Of a stretch of DNA of 16,577 nt, positions 5,118-12,715 are shown one piece after another (the first letter of the stretch is position 1; each line of letters opens with the position of its first letter). The stretch is from contig SLIE01000007.1 of NCBI GenBank assembly GCA_007135795.1, positions 1 through 16,577 on the forward strand. The letters run 5' to 3'. The position numbers and the translations under genes are program-made. Under the pieces are notes generated by a model. It was not told the origin of the DNA, made no database searches, and worked only from the letters and a program-made list of their open reading frames with translations. The stretch comes from Desulfobacterales bacterium. Its GTDB lineage: Bacteria; Desulfobacterota; Desulfobacteria; Desulfobacterales; Desulfosalsimonadaceae.

Positions 5118-7679
5118 ATGATAAACGAAGATTTTGAGGATCTAAATTTCAATAAAAAGTATGATTATTTCAAAAGCCTTCTTTCGAATAACAATAAAGC
5201 ACTGTCCCTGATCAACAACCTTGAAAATATCATTCTGGGTCATCAACCCTTCGATTATGATGAGGTGGTTCAACAGTGTGAGCAACTCATCAGAATTGTT
5301 TATGAAATAACAGAAGATGTGAATGCCGTTTCCAGGGGTAAGTTTGAAGATCTCTTTACTGTCGCAGAGAGAATCGGAATTACCATTTTCAGGAAACTCA
5401 TGTCCAAGAAACGGATAGATAAAACGAATTGGACTATTTCCCTGGCAAACCTGAGTCATGAGAATGTCAGCCAGGTGGGAAATAAGGCGGCTAATCTGGC
5501 TGAGATTTCAAACCGTGCGAATTTACCTACCCCTAGAGGTTTTTCGGTAACGGCATATGCTTGTCACTATTTTTATAAAGAATCGGGGCTTTATGAATTG
5601 ATCCGGGGTGAGATGCAGGGGCTGGATGTAAAAGATGCCGCGACTCTTGAAAGCACATGTGTCCGTGTTCAGAAAATGATTACGGACGCGCCGCTTCCGA
5701 TGGGGGTATACAATTCCATTCAAAATGAATTAAAGGCTATAACGGGTGTTTTCGGGGAGGATATCCGACTGGCCATCCGCAGCAGCGCCACTGGTGAGGA
5801 TTCCCAAAATGCTACCTTTGCCGGGCAGCACACATCTATTCTTAATGTTAAACCTGTTGACATTATAAGAGCTTATAAGGACGTGATTGCCAGTACGTTT
5901 ACGCCCAGGGCTGTATTTTATCGCAAGCGCAAAGGCTATCGCGATATGGATGTTTTGATGGCCGTGCTATGCCTGATGATGATTGATGCCCGTTCAAGTG
6001 GTTGCCTGTATACCATTAATCCTAATGATCCGACGAATGATGATATTTTTATCAATGCCAACTGGGGGCTGGGGGTCAGTGTGGTCGATGGTTCCATGCC
6101 TACCGATTACTGGCAGATTTCAAGGAAGGGCAAGCAGATTGTCGTAGAGGACATTCCTGTCAAAAAAGAAATGCAGGTAATGAACGGTGCCTATGATCTG
6201 TCAAGGGTGCCGGTGCCTGTCGACCGGCAAAACAGACCCTGTCTGACCTCCGCAGAGATCAAGAGACTTACGGAATACGGGTTGAAACTTGAAACGCACT
6301 TTAGGCATCCTTTGGATGTCGAATGGGCTGTCGGCCATGACGGCGAAGTATTTGTGCTCCAGGCCAGGTCGCTGAAGCGGGCAATTCATGAAATGGATCA
6401 GGGCGATGCTACTAGCGATGACAGTGATGTGCAAGCGCATGATATCCTTTTGAGAGAAGGTATGACTGCTGCTCCCGGAACAGCTTCGGGACCTGTATAT
6501 ATTCTTGGGGCAGAAATTCGTCTTTCCGAAGTTCCGGATGGTTGTATTCTTGTCACGCAGCAGACCTCACCGGATTACGTTCCTGCCATGTCTAAAATTC
6601 GCGGAATCATAACCGATGTGGGAAGTGTAACCGGTCATATGGCTTCGGTTGCCAGGGAATTCGGTATTCCCACCATAGTTGGAACGGGGTCGGGCACCAC
6701 TACCGTCGTTGCGAATCAAATCATTACCATGGATGCATCCAGAACAACTGTTTATAAAGGACGAATTGAAAGCCTCCTGAATAAGAAACCGCCAGTTAAT
6801 ACCATGCAAGGAAGCCCGGTGTATACACTGGTGCGTCAGACTCTCAAAAAAATCATCCCATTACATCTGGTTGATCCGGCAGCGGATAATTTTTCCCCGG
6901 GAGGTTGTCGGACGTTGCATGATATTGTGCGTTTCTCTCATGAAATGGCAATGCGGGAAATGTTTCGGATGGGTGAAGAAGTCAAGGATCAAAAGGATAA
7001 ATATGTTGCCGTAAAATTAAAGACCCATCTCCCACTTAATATCTACATGCTTGACCTGGGTGGTGGTGTGAAGGTTGAATGTGGAAACGAAAGCATCACC
7101 GCCAATGAAATAAGTTCGATTCCGTTTAAAGCGCTGATAAGAGGTATGTCCCATAAGGATATTCGGTGGTCAGGCGCATCCATAAGTGCGGATGCGGGGG
7201 TTACTGCGCCAGGTTCACATATGAATGATAATAGTGATAGCGGTGAAGTCACCGCGAAAAATGATCACACGGGGCGTGGGCCTTATTATGCGATTGTTTC
7301 GGATGAATACGTTAATTTCAGCGTGAAGCTAGGTGACAATTTTATAATGATAGACTCGTTTTGTTCAAAGCAAGTTAATGACAATTATATCAAATTGTCT
7401 TTTAAGGGTGGTGCGGCGGATGTTTGCCGCAGGGAAAGGCGAGCGGCACTGGTCGAAGGGGTTCTCAGAAAACGCGGCTTTAAAGTTGAGAAAAAAGTGG
7501 ATATGCTTGTGGCGGAAATGAAGAAATATGATATGCAAAGAACAGAGGAAAACCTGGATATCATCGGGCGTTTACTGGGGTCTGTCCATTTTTTGGATGT
7601 GGTATTGGCAGACGACGGACAACTCACCTGGTATGTCGATGAGTTTTTAAGAGGGAATTACGTTTTCAAAAGTAATTGA
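5118..7679 (+). CDS. PEP-synthase-like protein: ATP-binding and phospho-His domains with a non-canonical C-terminal domain
   Basis: 853 aa. Residues 1-105 are a charged helical region. About 107-420 is the PEP-synthase/PPDK ATP-grasp domain (VGNKAANLAEI, AIRSSATGEDSQNATFAGQ, and PLDVEWAV...VLQARSL at its end). About 448-545 is the swivelling phosphohistidine domain, with H507 in GSVTGHMASVAREFGIPTIVG as the expected phosphoryl carrier. The PEP/pyruvate-binding barrel that follows in PpsA and PPDK is absent. Instead about 300 residues (555-853) form another domain with CRTLHDIVRFSHEMAMREMF, NIYMLDLGGG and SFKGGAADVCRRERRAAL segments that I do not recognise. Known relatives of this layout use the His domain to phosphorylate a different acceptor (rifampin phosphotransferase uses ATP, swivel and drug-binding domains). 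The acceptor here is unknown. ATG follows a GGAAAG purine stretch closely; the gap to the NifX-like gene is 212 bases, so a shared transcript is possible but not shown. Confidence 0.85.
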   Translation: MINEDFEDLNFNKKYDYFKSLLSNNNKALSLINNLENIILGHQPFDYDEVVQQCEQLIRIVYEITEDVNAVSRGKFEDLFTVAERIGITIFRKLMSKKRIDKTNWTISLANLSHENVSQVGNKAANLAEISNRANLPTPRGFSVTAYACHYFYKESGLYELIRGEMQGLDVKDAATLESTCVRVQKMITDAPLPMGVYNSIQNELKAITGVFGEDIRLAIRSSATGEDSQNATFAGQHTSILNVKPVDIIRAYKDVIASTFTPRAVFYRKRKGYRDMDVLMAVLCLMMIDARSSGCLYTINPNDPTNDDIFINANWGLGVSVVDGSMPTDYWQISRKGKQIVVEDIPVKKEMQVMNGAYDLSRVPVPVDRQNRPCLTSAEIKRLTEYGLKLETHFRHPLDVEWAVGHDGEVFVLQARSLKRAIHEMDQGDATSDDSDVQAHDILLREGMTAAPGTASGPVYILGAEIRLSEVPDGCILVTQQTSPDYVPAMSKIRGIITDVGSVTGHMASVAREFGIPTIVGTGSGTTTVVANQIITMDASRTTVYKGRIESLLNKKPPVNTMQGSPVYTLVRQTLKKIIPLHLVDPAADNFSPGGCRTLHDIVRFSHEMAMREMFRMGEEVKDQKDKYVAVKLKTHLPLNIYMLDLGGGVKVECGNESITANEISSIPFKALIRGMSHKDIRWSGASISADAGVTAPGSHMNDNSDSGEVTAKNDHTGRGPYYAIVSDEYVNFSVKLGDNFIMIDSFCSKQVNDNYIKLSFKGGAADVCRRERRAALVEGVLRKRGFKVEKKVDMLVAEMKKYDMQRTEENLDIIGRLLGSVHFLDVVLADDGQLTWYVDEFLRGNYVFKSN

Positions 7680-7731
7680 CAGATTTGCTTTGGTTGTTAT
7701 TCCATTTTTAATGTAACGGTGTTGTTTTCTT

Positions 7732-8970
7732 TCAAGCCGGTTCTCTTTCTGCATTTTCTAGAGGCAGGGTGACGGTAAACGTTGTTCCCCGGCCAACTTC
7801 ACTGCTCATGGAAATGTTCCCGCCAAATTTTTCGATTATGCCATGACATATGGACAGGCCCAGCCCCATTCCCTTGCCTGTTTCTTTTGTGGTAAAAAAA
7901 GGGTCGAATATTTTAGCCTGAGCTTCTGCGGGAATGCCAATCCCGGTGTCAGAGATGCTTACAGAGATCGTTTTATCGTTGTTCTTTTTTGTAGAAATTT
8001 GAATTTCACCATTGGTGTCTCGGACGGCATCCATGGCATTGCTGACCAGATTGAAAAAAACCTGTCTGAGTTGAGAGGGATCCGAGAATATGCAGGGCAG
8101 GTTTTTTTCATAACTTTTTAGAAAATTGATGGCGGCCGAACCGTTTTCGCGTTCTTTAAGTCTAACAACTTCGTCAACGAGACTGTTAAGATCAATTTCC
8201 TGGATTTCCGAATCCATTTTTCTGCCGAAACTTAACAGTTTGTGGGTGATTTTGCTGCACCGCTGTGTCTGTTTGTCAATTTCGCGCAACGAATCGAGGA
8301 GTTCATCATGATCCGGTATATTGCGCATGCTTTCCCTGTTTAGAATATCCTTCATCCAACCTGCTTCTTCTTTTATGCAGGCTATGGGGTTATTGATTTC
8401 ATGGGCGATGCCGACAGAAAGCTGACCGATGGAGGTCATTTTTTTTGATTGAAGAATCCCTTCATTGATCGCCTGTCTTTTTGTTTCTATATGTTTGAGT
8501 TTTCGCACGATCAATTTCAACCCGATCACGGCGAACAGAATTACAGCAACAATGAGTAGAAGAAAGGCAAGAATATCCTGTTCCTTCAGCCTATCCTGGT
8601 GTTGAGACTTTCCAAGGATTTTCATGTCAGGGGATATGTGCTTTTCCTGATCAAAAATCTCGTGCTTTTCATGTTCGTTTTCAGTGAGGGTTGTAAAATT
8701 GCTGTTTTGGCCGGATTCTGTATAAAGGATCAGGGAGAGAGGCGATGGGGGGGGATTGGCTTGGGGTTTTAAAATGATGGACGTATTATGCTCGACAGCA
8801 ATGGGGAGATGGGTGGCATATGCGAGCTTCTGCATTCCCTGCCCTGCGTGATGGTAGATCGTTTTTCCGATGAGTAAAAGGGTTAGGAAGGTCAAAAGGA
8901 AAAAGCCAATAATGAAATACCTTGTATACTTGGGGGGGATTGTGTTTATGCTTTTTCCTTCGTTTTCCAT
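7732..8970 (-). CDS. membrane sensor histidine kinase
   Basis: About 412 aa. Two membrane segments (about residues 16-38 and 133-153) flank an extracytoplasmic region of some 95 residues that matches no domain I know. Then come a dimerisation/phospho-acceptor helix with His in VGIAHEINNP, an N box (FNLVSNAMDAV), a G1 box (ISDTGIGIP), an F box (FDPFFTTK) and a G2 box (GKGMGLGLSICHGI), all intact. No receiver or HAMP signature is obvious, and it looks like an NtrB/ZraS-type kinase. The ATG at 8970 is preferred because GGA lies 6 bases upstream; the first ATG at 8976 directly abuts that GGA. It faces the PEP-synthase-like gene tail to tail with 52 bases between. It has no regulator gene beside it; the stand-alone receiver at 814-1314 or either activator are possible partners. 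Confidence 0.9.
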   Translation of the reverse strand: MENEGKSINTIPPKYTRYFIIGFFLLTFLTLLLIGKTIYHHAGQGMQKLAYATHLPIAVEHNTSIILKPQANPPPSPLSLILYTESGQNSNFTTLTENEHEKHEIFDQEKHISPDMKILGKSQHQDRLKEQDILAFLLLIVAVILFAVIGLKLIVRKLKHIETKRQAINEGILQSKKMTSIGQLSVGIAHEINNPIACIKEEAGWMKDILNRESMRNIPDHDELLDSLREIDKQTQRCSKITHKLLSFGRKMDSEIQEIDLNSLVDEVVRLKERENGSAAINFLKSYEKNLPCIFSDPSQLRQVFFNLVSNAMDAVRDTNGEIQISTKKNNDKTISVSISDTGIGIPAEAQAKIFDPFFTTKETGKGMGLGLSICHGIIEKFGGNISMSSEVGRGTTFTVTLPLENAEREPA

Positions 8971-9012
8971 TGACATTCCAAAAAAGTACTCATCATTTTT
9001 TACTGTCGCTCA

Positions 9013-9041
9013 AGTATAGAGGGGTTTTGCATTCAGGTTAA
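9013..9041 (-). promoter_or_regulatory. probable sigma-70-type promoter of the histidine kinase gene
   Basis: On the - strand, TTAACC (9036-9041) stands 17 bases before TATACT (9013-9018). The -35 matches 4 of 6 consensus bases and the -10 5 of 6. It lies about 40 bases upstream of the kinase start. Unverified, but position and spacing are good. Confidence 0.4.
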
Positions 9042-9062
9042 AATTCCAAACGTAAAAGTTTT

Positions 9063-9105
9063 CGGAATGCAACCGGTCAACTGAAAAGAAGCCGGTTGCA
9101 TTCCG
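9063..9105 (-). terminator. perfect 14-bp hairpin downstream of the universal stress gene
   Basis: cggaatgcaaccgg (9063-9076) and ccggttgcattccg (9092-9105) are exact inverted repeats around a 15-base loop. It lies about 40 bases past the stop of the USP gene, where a terminator is expected. On the - strand the sequence after the stem is aaaactttt, not a clean T-run, so rho-independent termination is plausible but not certain; it could also stabilise the 3' end. Confidence 0.55.
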
Positions 9106-9145
9106 ACACGTTTCTGTGCACATGACATGTCATGCGCTATATCTT

Positions 9146-10069
9146 CTAACAGAACCAGATGGCCATGTTGGCGGATGCCTGGAGCACTTTTCCGGCCACG
9201 CCGCCCAGTGCGAATTCCCTGTTGTCGGAGCTGCCGTGGCGTCCCATGACGATCGATCCGAAACCGTTTTTACGGGCATAGGTCAGGATGTCGTCTGCCG
9301 GGTTGCGGGTACCGGCCAGAATCTTGGAAGTGATCTGCTTGTCACTGACCCCTGCCTGGACCAGTTTTTCACGGGCACTTTTCATGAACGGGGCAATCTG
9401 CTCTTCGAGCTTGGTCTGCCATACTTCTTCCATTTCCGGGGCGGCGCTGACCACTTCATCGGGGAGGTAACTGCACAGGTCCTGCTTGGTGTGGATCAAG
9501 GTGATTTCAGCGTCGCTCCCGGCAAGCATTTCAGCCGCCGTATCAATGGCGCACATGGCATTGTCCGATGCATCGACCGCCATCAGCACTTTTTTGGTCT
9601 CAACCGCGCTGTTGACCTGGACGATTGGAATAGCCTTGCAGTTTTCGATGATATGACTGGAGACGCTTCCCGTGAAAAACTTTTCAAGCCGGCTTCTTCC
9701 GCGTGCCCCCACGACAATGGCCCGGGCATTGTTCGTTCCCGCATATTGACAGATATCGCGCGCGGGCCCCTTGGTTTTGGCCTGGGAATGGGTTTTGATA
9801 TTGTTTTTCGGGAACCCTTTGCTGACCAGTCGCTCCCTGGCTTCCGTAAGTACCGTCTCAGCAAGCTCCTTGTTTCGTTTTTCAAGCGCCTCGATCTGTT
9901 TTTTGGACTCACGCCGTACAACCGGGTCGTCGAAAAGGGGCGGCAGTCCCGGAACGATATAGAGTAATTCAACCACAAGGTTCATATTGGAGCTGAGCAT
10001 CATGGCAATATAGTCAAGTGCCTGTAAAGAATTCTGGGAATTATCCACCGCAACTACCAACTTGGCCAT
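9146..10069 (-). CDS. tandem-domain universal stress protein (UspA family)
   Basis: 307 aa, two UspA domains (about 1-152 and 158-307). Each begins with a hydrophobic strand and an Asp (LVVAVDNS, VLMAVDAS). The ATP-binding signature G-2x-G-9x-G-S/T is exact in the first domain (G121 to S135, GARGRSRLEKFFTGS). In the second it reads GRHGSSDNREFALGG, with Gly where Ser/Thr is expected, so nucleotide binding may be limited to the N-terminal half. Such proteins accumulate in growth arrest and stress. A strong AAGGAGGT lies 6 bases before the ATG. The 171-base space to the sigma-54 regulator upstream on the same strand contains an ATTAAT-CCGG-C-ATTAAT repeat at 10101-10117, so a separate regulated promoter is possible. 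Long open frames on the other strand here are shadows. Confidence 0.92.
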   Translation of the reverse strand: MAKLVVAVDNSQNSLQALDYIAMMLSSNMNLVVELLYIVPGLPPLFDDPVVRRESKKQIEALEKRNKELAETVLTEARERLVSKGFPKNNIKTHSQAKTKGPARDICQYAGTNNARAIVVGARGRSRLEKFFTGSVSSHIIENCKAIPIVQVNSAVETKKVLMAVDASDNAMCAIDTAAEMLAGSDAEITLIHTKQDLCSYLPDEVVSAAPEMEEVWQTKLEEQIAPFMKSAREKLVQAGVSDKQITSKILAGTRNPADDILTYARKNGFGSIVMGRHGSSDNREFALGGVAGKVLQASANMAIWFC

Positions 10070-10240
10070 TTTTGACCTCCTTATTGCATTGTATTCATGT
10101 ATTAATCCGGCATTAATGATATGTTATAAATGTAAGCAGGTAAAATAACACTTTGTGTTTTGAAGTACAAGAGAAAAAAGGTAAACAGTGATGTGTCCGG
10201 TGCTTCGTTTCGCGCAAGAGCGGGTAGATTTCATGGACTG

Positions 10241-11728
10241 CTAACCATTTTCTTCGTCTTCCGTATCCCAGTTCTGGATGTGTTTTTTAACAGTCCGGCG
10301 ATCCAGTCCGGTCCTTCTGGCCACCTCTTCGAAATTGTTGTATCGCTTGTAAAGAAGTCGGCAATAACCGGATACGAGAGATGCCGCATCGATGGACCCC
10401 TGTTCCATGCCGTTGATCAGTTCCTGGTGGATACCCTCTCCATTCATGATTGTTTCCCTCGAATAGGTCCCGCGTAGTAAAACGCCGCGTATGCATTGTT
10501 CGAGTTCGCGAACATTGCCCGGCCAGGGATAATCCGGGCCGAGCCGGGTATTGATGACATTTTGTATCATTTCAACCAAATCCGCCGATGGTTTGTCGAT
10601 AAGGCGTTTCAAGGTGACGCGGAGAAGCAGGGATAGCTCATGGGGATCTTCCGATAATCGCCGGCGAAGAGAAGGGACGGTAATGATGTCGGAGCAGAGT
10701 CTGTAGTAAAAATCTTCCCGGAATAACCCGGTTCGAACCTGTTCCAGGGGGCGATTGGTTGCTGCAATAACCCTTCCTTCGAAGCGGCTCGTTTTTCGGC
10801 TGCCGACCGGGTTGAATTTCCTTTCCTGAAGCACTTGCAGCAGTTTAACCTGTACAGGTCTGGAGATTTCACCGATTTCGTCAAGGAGAATGGCCCCGTA
10901 AGGGCTGCACATCTCAAACGCCCCCGGGTTGTCCTCGATTGCCCCTGTGAAGGACCCTTTTTTGTGGCCGAACAGGGCGGACTCGATGAGTGTTTCCGGA
11001 AACTGGGAGAGGTTCAGGGCCACGAACGAGCGGGTAAAGCTTTCCGCAAACAATTTTCTGCGGCGGTCAAGCGGAATGTAGCCGGAGCGACCGATCGCCA
11101 TTGCGGCAGTCCCTTTACCAGTTCCGGTCTCCCCCAGGAGAAGGGTTGAAAAATCCTCCATGCGGTGCCTGAGATACTGGTCATAAAGATGGATGTCGTG
11201 GGTGAAGACGTTGTTCCACAACTCGAGCCGGAGGGTTTTCATCGAATCCGAGTTTCCGATCAGGTTGCGGTCTATGAAGTAAAACGCCCGCCTGATCTGG
11301 AAGCCCAGTGCCAGGTAATGCCGAAAATCCGCTTCCGAGAACCCCCGCACCGCCATGGCGGATAAAAGTTCGTTATAAAATGGTATTTTCAACGGCGGCG
11401 GGTCATTTTCGATCTGGGTGTTGATGAGTTGATCGAAATGGTCTTTGAACTTGTAAAAAAGTTCGACGAGGAAGACTTTTTTCACAATCTCCCGGTCTTC
11501 CCCTTCAAAAGCGTCCAGTTTCCCCTTTCCCGCTTCTCCCAGTATTGATAACCGGTTTGTGATTTCCGAGAGGAATTTCTCAGTGCGCACCTTTCTTTTC
11601 GCACCCGGCGCCACATCTGCGATCCTTTCTTCCAGCTCTACCCGCTGTTTGCTGAACTGGTTGATGAATCCGGCACGGGCGACAAGCCTGAAAAAATCCC
11701 TGTCATGTCCATCCAACTGCTTTGTCAT
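10241..11728 (-). CDS. sigma-54-dependent transcriptional activator with unrecognised N-terminal domain
   Basis: 495 aa. Residues about 185-415 are an intact enhancer-binding-protein AAA+ domain: Walker A GETGTGKG (199-206), sigma-54 contact loop GSFTGA (258-263, a conservative A to S change), Walker B AILLDEIGE (279-287), IAATN (321-325), arginine fingers in LFREDFYYRL, and PWPGNVREL (401-409). A C-terminal helix-turn-helix is seen in NNFEEVARRTGLDRRTVKKH (464-483). The first 185 residues are neither a receiver, PAS nor GAF that I can recognise; they are helical and charged, and probably sense a signal. Only a weak Shine-Dalgarno precedes the ATG. It lies just upstream of the USP gene on the same strand, an obvious candidate target, though this is inference. 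Confidence 0.88.
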   Translation of the reverse strand: MTKQLDGHDRDFFRLVARAGFINQFSKQRVELEERIADVAPGAKRKVRTEKFLSEITNRLSILGEAGKGKLDAFEGEDREIVKKVFLVELFYKFKDHFDQLINTQIENDPPPLKIPFYNELLSAMAVRGFSEADFRHYLALGFQIRRAFYFIDRNLIGNSDSMKTLRLELWNNVFTHDIHLYDQYLRHRMEDFSTLLLGETGTGKGTAAMAIGRSGYIPLDRRRKLFAESFTRSFVALNLSQFPETLIESALFGHKKGSFTGAIEDNPGAFEMCSPYGAILLDEIGEISRPVQVKLLQVLQERKFNPVGSRKTSRFEGRVIAATNRPLEQVRTGLFREDFYYRLCSDIITVPSLRRRLSEDPHELSLLLRVTLKRLIDKPSADLVEMIQNVINTRLGPDYPWPGNVRELEQCIRGVLLRGTYSRETIMNGEGIHQELINGMEQGSIDAASLVSGYCRLLYKRYNNFEEVARRTGLDRRTVKKHIQNWDTEDEENG

Positions 11729-11765
11729 AGTGTAATGCCATGGTTTGTCTGATCATCAATTTAAA

Positions 11766-11910
11766 TAGTGCCTGAACGAAAACCGTCTTTTTCGCCAATC
11801 TCTGCGTCCGGCTCAAATTTTAATCCTCAAAATACGCTCAGTATTCCTGCGGTTAAAATTTTCGCTGTCCTTGACCTTGACGAAAAATCCTGGTTTTCGT
11901 TCGGGCACTA
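11766..11910. repeat. 145-bp palindromic MITE-like element
   Basis: Terminal inverted repeats of 19 bases, tagtgcctgaacgaaaacc (11766-11784) and ggttttcgttcgggcacta (11892-11910), differ at one position. Inside, further inverted pairs nest: ctttttcg with cgaaaaat, aaattttaa (11815-11823) with ttaaaattt (11853-11861), and aatac/gtatt around gctca at the centre. The whole can fold into one long hairpin. TA stands at both ends, as would result from TA target duplication by an IS630/mariner-type transposase. No coding sequence. It separates the sigma-54 regulator from the CBS gene. I see no second copy in this window. Confidence 0.65.
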
Positions 11911-11959
11911 AATATCCGGTGGATCGATTACAACAGAGTCTATTTTGGTTGATGATGGT

Positions 11960-12430
11960 TTATTGTTTGTTGTCGCCGGGTTTTGGAAGCAATGTTCTCA
12001 GCACGTCTTCCTTGCCGATAACACCGACCAGGCGGTAATTTTCAACAACCGGCAAGGTGTGGAAGTTGTTGTCCACCATGAGCGCGGCAATGGTTTCAAT
12101 ATCGGTATCCGGATTTACCGTGACCGGGTTTTCAGTCATGGCTTCAGAAACTTTCAGGGCAGCCATTTTGTTGACCTGTTTTTCGATCTGTCGTGAGGAT
12201 TTGAGGGGTATGGCCATGTCAAGCAGGGCAAAAACGCTCGGGATGGGGAGCCGCTTCTGTTGAATGACCAGGTCGCTTTGACATAAAAGGCCTGTTACGC
12301 GGCCGCTTTCATCGATTACCGGAGCGCCGTTGATGCCGTTGTCAAGAAGGACCCGGGCGGCTTGGAGAATATCGGTTTCCGGGGTCAGGGTGATCACGTC
12401 TTTTGTCATAATGTCTCTTGCCGTTGTCAT
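11960..12430 (-). CDS. CBS-pair protein (IMPDH-type tandem CBS)
   Basis: 156 aa made of two CBS modules. The first (about 4-60) has ARDIMTKDVITLTPETDI and INGAPVIDESGRVTGLL; the second (about 93-148) has VSEAMTENPVTVNPDTDI and FHTLPVVENYRLVGVI. The DIM/AMT-x-x-x-V-T opening and LPVV-x-G-V-I closing strands are classical and differ from the other two CBS proteins in the window, so it is not a recent copy of them. The middle linker is charged. No effector domain is attached. Likely binds adenine nucleotides and signals energy state; partner unknown. AGGAGA is 6 bases before the ATG, and a good promoter lies upstream. Confidence 0.9.
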   Translation of the reverse strand: MTTARDIMTKDVITLTPETDILQAARVLLDNGINGAPVIDESGRVTGLLCQSDLVIQQKRLPIPSVFALLDMAIPLKSSRQIEKQVNKMAALKVSEAMTENPVTVNPDTDIETIAALMVDNNFHTLPVVENYRLVGVIGKEDVLRTLLPKPGDNKQ

Positions 12431-12500
12431 GGGTTCTCCTGTAAAAGGGTTATGCTTAAGAGTTTTTACATGCTAAGGGGTAGCCGCGAGCAATGAGTTA

Positions 12501-12529
12501 ATGTTATATGAATGCCCGGTTGGTGTCAA
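12501..12529 (-). promoter_or_regulatory. sigma-70-type promoter of the CBS-pair gene
   Basis: On the - strand a consensus -35 TTGACA (12524-12529) is followed after 17 bases by TAACAT (12501-12506), or after 15 bases by TATAAC (12503-12508). It lies about 70 bases upstream of the CBS start codon in the divergent gap with the dehydratase gene. Confidence 0.5.
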
Positions 12530-12620
12530 TTTTTCTATATATTGTCATCGCGGTAAATGAAATAACACAGCAGTATTTCTTTTTTTCCATTGTATTCCGT
12601 GGGCTCGGAGAGGTTGTATC

Positions 12621-12649
12621 TTGCATGATAGCATTGTTTATATCATAAT
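12621..12649 (+). promoter_or_regulatory. possible promoter of the dehydratase-family gene
   Basis: TTGCAT (12621-12626), 17-base spacer, CATAAT (12644-12649, 5 of 6 consensus bases). It lies about 65 bases before the start codon. The -35 matches only 3 of 6, so this is a modest candidate. Confidence 0.35.
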
Positions 12650-12715
12650 CATTGAAGATTATCGACTTGCCAAATCGCCGCTACTGTTAAAAAGTAAAGA
12701 GAAGGAGACTGAGTC

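Noticed and set aside
9116..9967. A 283-codon open frame on the + strand
   Set aside because: It lies wholly opposite the universal stress gene, whose domains and ribosome-binding site are clear; the antisense product has no recognisable domain.
10101..10117. ATTAAT-CCGG-C-ATTAAT repeat upstream of the USP gene as an operator
   Set aside because: The symmetry is off by one base and the half-sites are short and AT-rich; too weak to list as a feature.
12612..12630. Sigma-54 site before the dehydratase gene (GGTTGTATCTTGC)
   Set aside because: GG and GC are separated by 9 bases, not the required 10.
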